Positions 1 to 9,300 of a stretch of 64,000 nt of DNA are shown here, piece after piece. Where the stretch lies: positions 1 to 64,000 of the forward strand of contig CAYRMD010000018.1 of NCBI GenBank assembly GCA_964425225.1. The letters are read 5' to 3'. A program made the position numbers and the translations under genes. The number at the start of each line of letters is the position of its first letter. Position 1 is the first letter of the stretch. This DNA comes from BPJU01 sp964425225 (GTDB taxonomy: Bacteria; Planctomycetota; Planctomycetia; Pirellulales; Pirellulaceae). A model generated the notes under the pieces. The model did no database searches. It had not been told where the DNA came from and saw nothing but the letters and a program-made list of their open reading frames with translations.

Positions 1-1
1 T

Positions 2-532
2 TTAGATCTGTCGGCAACGAGGATCACCGATGCGGCGGCTAAAAGCCTATCGAGTCTCGTGCAACTTCGACGCTTAGATCTTAGTCAGACGGCGGTGACG
101 GACCGGTTTTTGGAGCAATTGGCCGGTGGGTTACCACTGGAGAGCTTGCGGCTCAACTACACAGCCGTGGGAAATGCTGGACTCGCCAACTTACATAAAT
201 GGCCCGAGCTGCGCGAATTGGAATTGGCGGACACGCACGTAAGCGATGAGGGGACAAGGGCAATTGCTGCGTGTGCCAAACTGGAACATTTGGACTTAGC
301 GGGTACCCGTTTGACAGACGCGGGAATACAGCCCTTAGCAGATATCAGATCCTTGCAAGTGCTTCGCCTTACCCGAACGGCTGTATCGGATGCGGCAGTG
401 GATGTATTGGGTAAGTACCAGCAATTGCGTCGCCTCGAGATTGTGCAGACGAAGTTTTCCGACGATGGTATAAAGCAACTGCAACGTGCGCTCTCGAAAA
501 CCTATATCGTGGGTCAATGGCGCCACGAGTGA
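2..532 (+). CDS. Leucine-rich-repeat protein, C-terminal part (5' truncated by window edge)
   Basis: The reading frame is open from base 2 and ends at a TGA at 530-532, so the gene starts before the window. The visible 176 residues are about seven consecutive 24-residue leucine-rich repeats of the pattern LxLxxTxVTDxGLxxLxxLxxL, with starts such as LDLSATRITD, LDLSQTAVTD, LELADTHVSD and LDLAGTRLTD. This cysteine-free repeat type is common in planctomycete LRR proteins, where it forms a solenoid thought to bind proteins. No catalytic domain is visible in the part present. The gene converges on groEL and shares a hairpin terminator with it. The class is clear, but the specific role and partner cannot be inferred. 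Confidence 0.85.
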   Translation, partial: LDLSATRITDAAAKSLSSLVQLRRLDLSQTAVTDRFLEQLAGGLPLESLRLNYTAVGNAGLANLHKWPELRELELADTHVSDEGTRAIAACAKLEHLDLAGTRLTDAGIQPLADIRSLQVLRLTRTAVSDAAVDVLGKYQQLRRLEIVQTKFSDDGIKQLQRALSKTYIVGQWRHE

Positions 533-540
533 AGACGATA

Positions 541-576
541 GAAAAGCCCGCCGGTTTTGGAACCGACGGGCTTTTC
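541..576. terminator. Bidirectional hairpin terminator between LRR gene and groEL
   Basis: A 16-bp inverted repeat (541-556 with 561-576, one mismatch) encloses a TTGG loop. The stem ends in AAAAG on one side and CTTTT on the other, so each strand gives a GC-rich stem followed by a short T-run. It lies 8 bp after the LRR stop and about 50 bp after the groEL stop, between two convergent genes. Confidence 0.85.
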
Positions 577-625
577 GCGTTCGCAACGGACTCTGGAAAA
601 GCTGGTAACGACCGGCCTTGAGCGA

Positions 626-2245
626 TCAATACAGATCGTAATCGCCTCCTGCTGATTTCTTGCCTTTTTCTTCCTTTGGCTTTTCTGCAATTAATGCGTC
701 GCTCGTCAGCAAAAGCGATGCGACGCTGGCTGCATTTTCTAGGGCCGTGCGTACCACTTTTACCGGATCGATTACGCCGGCCTCCACCAGGTCTTCGTAC
801 TTTAGGCTGAGAGCATTGAAGCCCATGTTTCCTTTCATCTCAGCGACTTTTTCACAGACTAAACTTCCGTCTTGGCCGGCATTTTCGGCGATCCATGTCA
901 AGGGCGCACGGCAAGCACGCAACACGATGTCGTAACCGGTCTGTTGCGCTTGATTGAGCTCCTTGGGTTTACACGAAGCCGCCGCTCGTATCAGAGCCAC
1001 ACCGCCGCCGGGGACGATCCCTTCTTCGATCGCGGCTCGCGTGGCATTCAACGCATCTTCGAACCGCAGCTTTTTCTCTTTGACTTCAGCTTCGGTAGCT
1101 CCACCGACATTGATTTTGGCCACGCCCCCGGAAAGCTTCGCACGGCGTTCTTGGAGTTTTTCTCGATCGTAGTCACTGGTCGACTTTTCCAGCTCCTGTT
1201 CGATCTGCGCAATGCGAGCCTTGATCGCTTCACTCTTTCCAGCTCCCTCGATAATGGTGGTGGCTTCCTTTTCCACTTTCACGCGCTTGGCTCGCCCCAA
1301 CTGTTGCAACTCGATGTTCTCGAGCTTGATGCCCAGACTTTCAAAAATTGCGGTACAACCTGTGAGGATCGCCATATCCTCGAGCATGGCTTTTCGACGG
1401 TCGCCGAAGCCTGGTGCTTTAACGGCACACGACACAAAGGTGCCTCGCAGACGGTTGACGACCAATGTTGCCAGCGCATCGCCTTCGACGTCCTCGGCCA
1501 CTATCAGCAACGGTCGGCCTGTCCTGGCGACTTTCTCCAGAAGCGGTACCAGCTCGCGTACGTTCGATATCTTTTTCTCATGCACGAGGATGTAAGGCTC
1601 TTCCAACTCGCACGTCATCGATTCCGGATGGGTTACAAAATAGGGGGATAGGTAGCCCTTATCGAACTGCATCCCCTCGACCCATTCGACAGTCGTCTCT
1701 AAGCTCTTACCTTCTTCGATCGTAACGACGCCGCTCTTCCCTACCTTTTCCAGCGCAACGGCAATGAGTTTTCCGATTTGTCGATCGTTGTTGCCCGCAA
1801 TGGTGGCGACTTCTTCCATCTCCTTGCGACCTTTAACCGAAATCGCCATGACCTTCAGTTGAGCAACAACGTCTTCGACCGCCTGGTCGATGCCTTGTTT
1901 TAGGTACAGCGGATTAACACCAGCAACAACAGCCCGCAGGCCCTCCTGGAAAATGGCATCCGCCAAGACAGTGGCGGTGGTTGTACCGTCGCCGGCCACA
2001 TCGTTGGTTTTCGATGCAACCTCGCGCACCAAACGCGCGCCCATGTTCTCGTAAGGGTCTTCCAAATCAATCTCTTTGGCCACAGTCACACCATCGCGTG
2101 TGACCAACGGGGGACCGAACGTCTTGGCTAAGAGCACATTATGCCCACAGGGACCAAGCGTGGCTCGTACGGTCTTGGCCAGTTTGGTCACCCCGCGGCG
2201 AATGGCCTCGCGCGCTTCTTGATCGAAAGCAAGAATCTTTGGCAT
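626..2245 (-). CDS. groEL: Chaperonin GroEL (Hsp60)
   Basis: This 539-residue protein is the large subunit of the ATP-driven GroEL/GroES folding chamber in the cytoplasm. Family hallmarks are visible. The ATP-site motif GDGTTTA is at residues 85-91, the apical-domain motif KAPGFGDRRK is present, and so is the PGGGVAL motif of the C-terminal equatorial domain. Length is normal for the family (about 540). It lies 57 bp downstream of groES on the same strand, as an ordinary groESL operon. The tail is unusual: instead of the Gly-Gly-Met-rich end of many GroELs it ends in a Lys/Glu-rich stretch followed by GGDYDLY. No CIRCE operator was recognised upstream of the operon. Confidence 0.97.
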   Translation of the reverse strand: MPKILAFDQEAREAIRRGVTKLAKTVRATLGPCGHNVLLAKTFGPPLVTRDGVTVAKEIDLEDPYENMGARLVREVASKTNDVAGDGTTTATVLADAIFQEGLRAVVAGVNPLYLKQGIDQAVEDVVAQLKVMAISVKGRKEMEEVATIAGNNDRQIGKLIAVALEKVGKSGVVTIEEGKSLETTVEWVEGMQFDKGYLSPYFVTHPESMTCELEEPYILVHEKKISNVRELVPLLEKVARTGRPLLIVAEDVEGDALATLVVNRLRGTFVSCAVKAPGFGDRRKAMLEDMAILTGCTAIFESLGIKLENIELQQLGRAKRVKVEKEATTIIEGAGKSEAIKARIAQIEQELEKSTSDYDREKLQERRAKLSGGVAKINVGGATEAEVKEKKLRFEDALNATRAAIEEGIVPGGGVALIRAAASCKPKELNQAQQTGYDIVLRACRAPLTWIAENAGQDGSLVCEKVAEMKGNMGFNALSLKYEDLVEAGVIDPVKVVRTALENAASVASLLLTSDALIAEKPKEEKGKKSAGGDYDLY

Positions 2246-2302
2246 CGGTTTGCACCTCGTACAAGTTAATCCACCTAAGTCTGCATCCTACGGAACTTCT
2301 TT

Positions 2303-2638
2303 TCAGCCTTCCACGACTGCTAGAATGTCCTCCTCGCGAACCAAAACGAATTCGTCATCGCCGACTTTAAACTCATCGCCAGCATATTTTGAAAACAAAA
2401 CGTGGTCCCCCACCTTGACTTGAAGTGGGATACGCTCTCCTTTCTTGTTTAGCTTGCCTGGACCGACGGCCAAGACGCGTCCCCGATTGAGCTTTTCCTT
2501 CGCTGTGTCCGGCAAAACAATTCCGCCGGCGGTCCTTTCTTCGGTATCATCACGCTCGATGACCACGCGATCTCCCAATGGTTCCAACCGCAACTTCACT
2601 TCCTTCGCCTTGCCTTTTTCTGCCACCGATGTAGCCAT
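2303..2638 (-). CDS. groES: Co-chaperonin GroES (Hsp10)
   Basis: This 111-residue protein is the heptameric lid of the GroEL chamber. The core begins LEPLGDRVVIERDD (residues 18-31). The mobile loop that touches GroEL is at about residues 33-43 (EERTAGGIVLP), and the end reads REEDILAVVE. It is slightly longer than the usual 95-100 residues because of a Lys/Glu-rich N-terminal extension of about 15 residues. A strong Shine-Dalgarno (AGGAGG) lies about 10 bases before the ATG, which supports this start. It is the first gene of the groES-groEL operon. Confidence 0.97.
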   Translation of the reverse strand: MATSVAEKGKAKEVKLRLEPLGDRVVIERDDTEERTAGGIVLPDTAKEKLNRGRVLAVGPGKLNKKGERIPLQVKVGDHVLFSKYAGDEFKVGDDEFVLVREEDILAVVEG

Positions 2639-3071
2639 ACGATACCCCTCCTCCTAAGAAGCTATTCGATGTATTTACTAACAAACAGTAAGCGCCGACC
2701 GTGTGGCGCCTTTGGTAAGCCTCACCCGACAGAAAGTGTCCCCGTCGAGAACGTCCCTACACTCTGTCTGCCAAAACGAAGCGCGGCCACCACGACATTC
2801 GGACGACGTTTCCATCAGGTGGCACGTCAAATTGGCAGCGGTCGTGCCTCCCTTCCGCATTTTCGCAAACGTTATGCCAAAGCCCCCAGCATAATCTAAT
2901 ACTGACGTGCACTTCTGATCTCGCCTGGTACGGGCTCGAGCAAGCCAACGAAACCGCTCGCGTTGGCATACATTTTGCTTGGCTGTCGTCGCGGCAACCG
3001 GTCGTCCGACGGCAGGAGCGTAGGCGACGCGTCTTCCCAAGGTGGGGTCAAAGTCCGTCAACGCCAATCTT
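2639..3071. other. Intergenic region between divergent groES and htrA
   Basis: About 430 bp between two divergent genes, expected to hold the groESL promoter on the minus strand. No CIRCE element (TTAGCACTC-N9-GAGTGCTAA) and no convincing sigma-70 promoter were found for groES. A small imperfect palindrome (TTACT at 2675-2679, AGTAA at 2687-2691) lies about 40 bp upstream of the groES start. The open frames here show no recognisable protein. Confidence 0.4.
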
Positions 3072-3099
3072 TTTGACTTATAGCCCAGCGGTATACAAT
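3072..3099 (+). promoter_or_regulatory. Predicted sigma-70-like promoter of htrA
   Basis: A -35-like TTTGAC (3072-3077; TTGACT if read one base later) and a -10-like TACAAT (3094-3099) are 16 bases apart. The predicted transcript start, near 3106, leaves room for the AAGGAAAGGA ribosome-binding site before the ATG at 3144. It would put the upstream in-frame ATG at 3114 almost at the 5' end. This supports 3144 as the htrA start. Confidence 0.55.
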
Positions 3100-3143
3100 T
3101 GGCTTAGGTTCGTATGGTTGCAAGAAGGAAAGGAACCAAGGCG

Positions 3144-4640
3144 ATGAAGAGGTCATTCGATCGGTGGGCAGTGTTGTTGATCTCCGCGTGTGTCGTCGGT
3201 GGTTTGTTGGCGTGGCAATGGCCTAATTTGGTGGCCAAAGTGACGTATGCGATCGAGCGTGGACAAGCCCAGGCAGCACAGGAGACTCTAGCCACAGCGG
3301 CTGACCTGTCGGAAGCTTTCCGTCAGGTAGCCAAGGCCTTGCGGCCCTCGGTGGTGAGCATTACCTCGGTGCAACGAGCCCAGCAGGTTCCACGGCCGCG
3401 CGATTTTGGTCCGAATCTTTCTCCCGAATTTCGACGCTTTTTTGGCGATGATGAGTTTTTCGACCGTTTCTTTGACTTCCCTCTGCCCCAGCCGCAGGAA
3501 GGTCTCGGAAGCGGTGTGATTGTCAGTCAAGATGGATATATCCTAACTAACTACCACGTGGTGGACCGGGCCGACCAGGTCACCGTACATTTATCGGACG
3601 GTCGCCAATTGACAGCCAAGATCGTCGGCACCGACCGGCCCACCGATCTTGCCGTATTGAAAGTGGAAGCCGGCGACCTCCATCCGGCTCGCTTGGGTGA
3701 TAGTGCTCAGATGCAAGTCGGCGATTGGGTCTTAGCCATCGGCAGCCCGTTCGGACTGGATCAGACCGTAACAGCTGGAATCGTGAGTGCGACGGGTCGA
3801 GCGCGTTTGGGAATAACGGATTACGAAGACTTCCTGCAAACAGATGCGGCCATTAACCCCGGCAATAGTGGTGGTCCCTTAGTGAACTTGCGCGGTGAAG
3901 TAATTGGTATCAACACCGCCATCGCGTCGCGCTCGGGCGGGTATCAAGGAGTTGGATTTGCCATCCCCAGCAATATTGCTCGCTTCGTGCTCGACAGCAT
4001 CATCAATAAAGGTGGAGTCAACCGGGGGTACTTGGGCGCCATGATCCAGGATCTTACTCCGGAACTAGCCCAGTCATTTAATTACCCGTCGACCGATGGT
4101 GTGTTGATAGGCGACGTGTTGCCCGATGGCCCGGCAGCGAAAGCGGGCCTGCAATCAGGCGATATTGTGATTTCCTACAACGGCAAAAAGGTTAAAACTG
4201 CAACCGAATTACGATTGGCCGTAGCAGGAACTGCGCCAGGTTCTCGCGTGAAATTGGAAGTGTTCCGCGATGGCAAGGAGCGCACTATTGAAGTGACTAT
4301 CGCCAAATTAGACGAGAAGCAATTGGCTTCTGCCGCAGGGCAGGACTCGCACAGCGACGAATTGGGGCTGACAGTTGCCAACATCACACCGCAGTTGGCC
4401 GAACAGTACAATTTGTCCACTGAGCAGCAGGGTGTCGTAATTACCGATGTCGATCCAACAAGCTTGGCAGCGCGCGTCGGTTTGCGCCCCGGTGACGTGA
4501 TTGTTCAAGTTGGCAATCGCTCCACCCGCAACCTGCGCGACTATCAAGAGGCGATCAAATCGGTGAATTTGCGTGAAGGTATCCGCCTGCAGGTGATGCG
4601 CGAAGGTACACGCCGGTTCGTGTTCCTCCGGGCCAATTGA
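3144..4640 (+). CDS. HtrA/DegP-family periplasmic serine protease with two PDZ domains
   Basis: A 498-residue secreted serine protease/chaperone for misfolded envelope proteins. The N-terminus has a basic start and a hydrophobic stretch (residues 8-26) as a signal peptide or anchor. The trypsin-like domain has the catalytic triad His138 (TNYHVVD), Asp168 (TDLAVLKV) and Ser242 (NPGNSGGPL). Two PDZ domains follow, the first beginning near RGYLGAMIQDL and the second near ELGLTVANITP. The ATG at 3144 is preferred over the in-frame ATG at 3114 because a purine-rich ribosome-binding site precedes it and because of the promoter position. It is monocistronic and ends at a strong terminator. Which of degP, degQ or degS it matches cannot be decided from sequence. 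Confidence 0.93.
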   Translation: MKRSFDRWAVLLISACVVGGLLAWQWPNLVAKVTYAIERGQAQAAQETLATAADLSEAFRQVAKALRPSVVSITSVQRAQQVPRPRDFGPNLSPEFRRFFGDDEFFDRFFDFPLPQPQEGLGSGVIVSQDGYILTNYHVVDRADQVTVHLSDGRQLTAKIVGTDRPTDLAVLKVEAGDLHPARLGDSAQMQVGDWVLAIGSPFGLDQTVTAGIVSATGRARLGITDYEDFLQTDAAINPGNSGGPLVNLRGEVIGINTAIASRSGGYQGVGFAIPSNIARFVLDSIINKGGVNRGYLGAMIQDLTPELAQSFNYPSTDGVLIGDVLPDGPAAKAGLQSGDIVISYNGKKVKTATELRLAVAGTAPGSRVKLEVFRDGKERTIEVTIAKLDEKQLASAAGQDSHSDELGLTVANITPQLAEQYNLSTEQQGVVITDVDPTSLAARVGLRPGDVIVQVGNRSTRNLRDYQEAIKSVNLREGIRLQVMREGTRRFVFLRAN

Positions 4641-4667
4641 GTTTTCTCAGTGTTCGTTTTTTCGAAG

Positions 4668-4707
4668 CGGTCGGTCCGGTACGCCTTAACCGCCGACCGT
4701 TTTTTTG
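4668..4707 (+). terminator. Rho-independent terminator of htrA
   Basis: The stem CGGTCGG (4668-4674) pairs with CCGACCG (4693-4699) and is followed directly by seven T residues from 4700. It starts 28 bp after the htrA stop codon. Confidence 0.85.
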
Positions 4708-4975
4708 TTGAAAGCCGGTCCCACAAGCTGCGAGGGCTCAAAATTGCTTCGTAAGGCCAACCACACAGCGATGGGAGCCATTCGCGTCCTACACCAGCCG
4801 AAGCAACCTACTCGTTGAATTCAAACGCCGCCCAAGCTGTGTGTGCGTCGTGATTGTCGGTGAGAGGATTCCTTAGTTTGGCCGGCCTGAAATAGGTAGT
4901 TCTACCTTTTTCTCGATCAAACAATAGTAAGCAGAGCTATAGTCCATGTTTTCTTCCTGGTAAGAGCGGCCAATT

Positions 4976-5062
4976 CACTTCAATGCAAAGGCGCTAAGGC
5001 ACAAGGAAGATTGCATGTCCCTTGCAACCGCCTATGTGGGTCTCGGCGTCTTCGCGTGGTTC
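4976..5062. repeat. Hairpin repeat family, copy 1
   Basis: The left arm carries GCAAAGGCGCTAAGGCAC near 4985-5002. The right arm, read on the other strand, gives a diverged copy (GCGAAGACGCCGAGACCC). The centre, GCATGTCCCTTGCAACC and on to CTATGTGGG, aligns with the centre of the copy at 31600-31690. The same arm motif recurs in other gaps of this window, so this is a small interspersed hairpin element, related in style to the AAGGCGC-type repeats found in many bacterial intergenic regions. Confidence 0.6.
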
Positions 5063-5529
5063 CCGTTCGTCGAAGCCTTGTTGTGATTGTCTGCGCGCTA
5101 AGGCCACAACTAGCGGTGCTGGATGCTCGGCTTCGAAAAACAATGGCTGTCGACGCACGTGTCGGAGCAACTCGTATCGTGGATCGATCATGCGGTCCCG
5201 CCAAACAGTTACCTAACCCGCTAGTCGGGGGCGGGAACTGCCACTCGCACGACTGCCATGGACCCATTTGGTAGCGTCTCTTTTGCTAGCGTCTCACAAC
5301 ATCTCGTTGGGGTTTGCCTGCTAGCAATTATCTGTGCCGATAAGCAACACGGCGCGTTAGCAATCTCGATAATAAAGCGGTTTCCAAGGGACCGTGTCCA
5401 GCGAAATGGCTATTTTACGCCCGAAGGGGCAAGGTGATTTAATACGCCGTAACCGTTACCCGTGAACGCGCAATACACAAGTATGTCGATAATGATAGTC
5501 GTAAATCAAAATGGGTGGTTCCGAGCCAA

Positions 5530-5565
5530 GGGACAGGCACCATGGGCTAGGGGACAGGCACCATG
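5530..5565. repeat. Tandem 15-bp direct repeat
   Basis: GGGACAGGCACCATG occurs exactly at 5530-5544 and again at 5551-5565, a 21-bp period. Similar GGGACAGG/GGTGCCTGTCC strings occur in REP-like elements of other genomes. The function here is unknown. Confidence 0.65.
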
Positions 5566-6083
5566 ACCCGGTGGGTTAGTAGTTTGCGACAAATAGAAAA
5601 TGCTGAAAAAAGAGACAACCCCGCTGTTTTAGACAACAAACAAAGATTGGATAAAACCGGTCCGTTCCGCCAGTAACGTGACGAAAACCACCATTGTCGG
5701 CGGATAGGTGAGCGTGCTGGTGGCGAGTTGCCTTACGTTGCGCCGCAAAGCGCGGTTAGGGTGGTTCGACGCTGTCATTTCAGAACAGGTTTTGTTGCGG
5801 GTTTTGCTAGCGCCTAAGTGCAGCCACCGACGTGACTAGCCTTTGACACTCGGTGCGTCGCGATTGTAGGTACGTGCGTCAATAACGTAGCAACGTACCC
5901 TGACATCGTAAGTTTTTGAGAAAGCCTGCGGCGCAAGTAACTCTCCGTGCCTTGGCGATGGCACCGCAAACTTGGTGCACTCAGGTAGCGCACGACCTCT
6001 CGGATTGAGTTCCCAACGTGGCCCGATGAAGGAACGCGAGCCGATTCGCTGGTTGCCGCTTTCTGACGGTCGCGGCTCGGATG

Positions 6084-6170
6084 AATTCATGCCAAGGCGC
6101 TATGGAAATGGGAAAGCCGTAGCGGTCGCATTGTTGGACTTAGCGTCTTGCGCCTTTGCGTTTCTTGCCG
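6084..6170. repeat. Hairpin repeat family, copy 2
   Basis: The left arm, ATGCCAAGGCGCTATGG (6090-6106), is matched by the reverse complement of the right arm at 6141-6167 (AACGCAAAGGCGCAAGACGC). The arms share the GCaAAGGCGC core with copies 1, 4 and 5. It lies about 215 bp upstream of the helicase gene. Confidence 0.6.
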
Positions 6171-6384
6171 GAGCCACGGGCCGCTCCCTTACGGTTGCAG
6201 ATCGTATAACTAGCCATCTTCGGAAGCAGTAGGGGCAAGCTGGGCTGACAGCCGCATGCGTTACAGCTGGTTGCCATCTACAATTTAAGGTGCACACACT
6301 GGCATCATGGCTTGGTTTGCACTTAGATAAAGGCCGAGGATAATATCCGTTGACTTTTTACCGAGTGGGCAAGGATTGTATATC

Positions 6385-9300
6385 ATGGCCGATGCAGCGA
6401 CCGCGGGAGGTCACGATTTTCATAGTGCGTTGAATCGTGCCAGACGGGAGCTGTTGGACTTATCGGTGCGAAATCGACTGCTCCATACTCCGCGCGGTGC
6501 TGGGCGCAGCTCGCGTTTGGAAATTATCGGACATAGCTCCACACAGGTTTTCGATTATTTAGTCGCGCGGCGCCGCAAAATGTATTTTGCTGCGGCCAAA
6601 CAACCGGCCCTACCGGACGACTCGTCCAGCGCCGGCATCGTTGCCGGAAATGATGCTCCCAGTTTGGCGATACCCATCGAGGACGGTGGCGGACCGATCG
6701 AAAGCAATTCGTCAGCGCAAATTCCTATACCGGGGGAATCCGACTCGATCGGCAACTTGTCCCTGGCGCATGCGGATGAAGAACAAGCACCGCCGACCGA
6801 TCCGACCGATAACAAATTGCAGACGACTCTTTCTCCGGAGCAACTTCAGTACCGGTTGCGCCGGTTGTTAAATGATGCGCGAACCTACGAGGAGGAGTTG
6901 GGGGTCAATATTCTATACTTGGCATTAGGATTCCTGAAATGGTTCGAGCCAGATCGGCCGCAAGTACCGCGATTCGCACCGTTGATTTTGGTGCCCGTCA
7001 GTTTACGGCGCGCTTCGGCATGGTCGCGGTTCACTTTGGAGTATCGGGAAGAAGAAATCACCACCAACTTATCGCTTCAGGCGCGTCTGCGCGCCGATCA
7101 TCAGATCACGCTTCCGGACATTCCGGCCACCGAGGATTTGGATCCACAAACGTATTTTGCGGAGGTGCGTTCGGCCATCGCACACCTTCCAGCTTGGGAA
7201 ATTCTACCGAACGACATCGTACTGTGGTTTTTCTCATTTTCGAAGTTTCTTATCTATCGCGATTTGGATCCCGATTTATGGCCCGAACGTCTTCGGTTAG
7301 AAGATCATCCGCTTCTTGGTCCCCTGTTGGGCACTTCTGCTCCGGCCTGGAAACCTCTGTGCGATTCGAAACCGCTCGAGGACTTTGTTTCCTCTCGCGA
7401 AGAAATACACGTGTTGGATGCCGACGGTAGTCAAGCCGTGGCGCTACGCGATGTACAATCCGGCTGCAGCCTTGTTATTCAAGGTCCACCGGGAACCGGC
7501 AAGTCGCAAACGATAGCTAATTTGATCGCGGCGGCAATTGTGCGCGGAAAAAAAGTTCTCTTCGTTGCCGAAAAACTGGCGGCTTTGGAGGTCGTTTATC
7601 GTCGTCTTGCGCAATTGGGTATCGCCGATGTGGCTTTGGAACTGCACAGCCACAAGGCCAGCAAGCGGATGGTGCTCGAACAGTTGCGCTCAACCTTACA
7701 GCTCCCGCTGGTGGAAAACGTGGAACTTGAGTCCTTCTTCGAGCAACTGGATGCCTGTCGTCGCCAGTTGGACGAACATCTGATGATGCTCCACGCACCG
7801 ATCGGCTCAAGCGGCCAAACACCGTATCAGTTGCTGGGGACGCTTGTGCGACTACGCCATTCAGGGATTCGGCCCCAGGATTTGCCGGTAGGAGCTGTCG
7901 AGCAATGGACGGCCGGAGAGGCAGCAAAGCGGCGTGAAGCACTGCAGGCGTTGAAAGCTGCGCGGCAACATTTGGATCGGCCACCGGTGGATCACCCGTG
8001 GCGCGGCGTCGAGCTCGAGTATGTGCTTCCGAGCGATCGTGACCGCCTTATCCATAAAGTGCAAGCTCTTGAGCCACTTTTTGCAACGTGGCAAAAAGTT
8101 GTCGCTGAGGCTGCCCAAGTTCTCGATTTGGAATCGCCGCGAACTATTCGTGAGGCATCGGCTTTGGTTCGGTGGGCAGAGTTACTCGGGGCTGCTCCCC
8201 CGCTCGACCATACGCGTTTAGCTGATGCAAGCTGGGAGAAAAACCTTGGCCAGTTGGAACAACTTGTCGCCGCGGGCAAGCGACTTCGCCAAATTCGTGA
8301 CCACTGGCATCGAACCGTAGCCCACAGCGCTTGGCGCCAGGATTGGTCAGTCGTCTACCAAACCCTTCAACGACTGGGACCGTCGCTGTGGCGCTTCTTT
8401 AAACCTTCCTACTACACAGCCATAAGGCAGTTGCGGCGCCACATGGCGTCTCAACTTCCTCGAAACCTCGAGAAACGGCTGACGTTGCTGCGGGAGTTGC
8501 AAGAAGCGCAGCAATTGGAGTCACAGTTGACCGCCCCGAGCAGCGAGCTAGTGGGCAAGCGGGCCTTCGGTGTGTATTGGCGTGGCGTGGATTCTGACTG
8601 GGATGCGGTCGACGAGATCGTGGCTTGGCGTCGCCGAGTACGCGATGCAGCGATATCCAGAGATTGGCTTCGTGCGACAGCTGCTCTGCCGCAACTACCT
8701 ACTCCGCCGCCCACAGGACGAGTAATTCAAACGCAACAAGAATTGTTGGCGCAACTAGAGAATTGCGTACACATGGCCCGTTTGGACACCGGCAGGGCAT
8801 TTGGTGTCGTAGGCGTGCAGGAAGTGCCGTTGGAAACGTTGCGCGGTTACTTCCTTCAGTGGTGTGCCTACCCAGAACAACTCGATGCATGGGTCCAATA
8901 TCGTACGCGCGAAAAAGAGGCAATGCTATTGGGGTTAGAGCCCTGGTGCAGGGCTCTGGCCGAGAATCGGATCGGGGGCGAGCAATTGGTAGAAACCTGG
9001 CAAGCAAGCTATTCGGAGGCTCTCTTGCGAGTAGCCTTCGAGCAGCGTCCGTGTTTGGCGCGGTTTTCGGCTGAGGACTACCAACGGCAGCTCGAGACCT
9101 TTTGCCGCCTGGACCGCCAGCGGATGCACTGGGCCGTGCAGGAAGTACAACTTGCCCACCGCCGAATGTTACCTCGCCTCGATACCCCGCTAGGCGAAAT
9201 GGCTGTTCTGAGCCGCGAGCTTGCGAAGAAAACTCGCCATTTGCCGATACGAAAATTGTTATCCGAAGCAGGACGCGTTATTCAGCAGATCAAACCGGTG

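Larger units (their letters stand above)
4708..6384. other. Long non-coding region with hairpin repeats
   Basis: About 1.7 kb without a recognisable gene. The open frames are short and match no family. It contains two members of a short hairpin-repeat family (4976-5062 and 6084-6170), a tandem 15-bp direct repeat (5530-5565), and an inverted repeat CGAGCC...GGCTCG (6037-6079) in a stretch resembling REP-type sequence. It may be decayed mobile or repeat DNA. Confidence 0.5.

Noticed and set aside
872..1651. Long plus-strand open frame (259 codons) inside groEL
   Set aside because: It is the antisense shadow of a clearly conserved groEL frame and has no recognisable domain or ribosome-binding site.
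2639..3071. CIRCE/HrcA operator upstream of groES
   Set aside because: No TTAGCACTC-N9-GAGTGCTAA-like sequence is present. The small TTACT/AGTAA palindrome is too short to call.
5836..6090. 84-codon minus-strand frame in the 4.7-6.4 kb gap
   Set aside because: It spans the CGAGCC/GGCTCG repeat sequence, has no ribosome-binding site and resembles translated repeat DNA.
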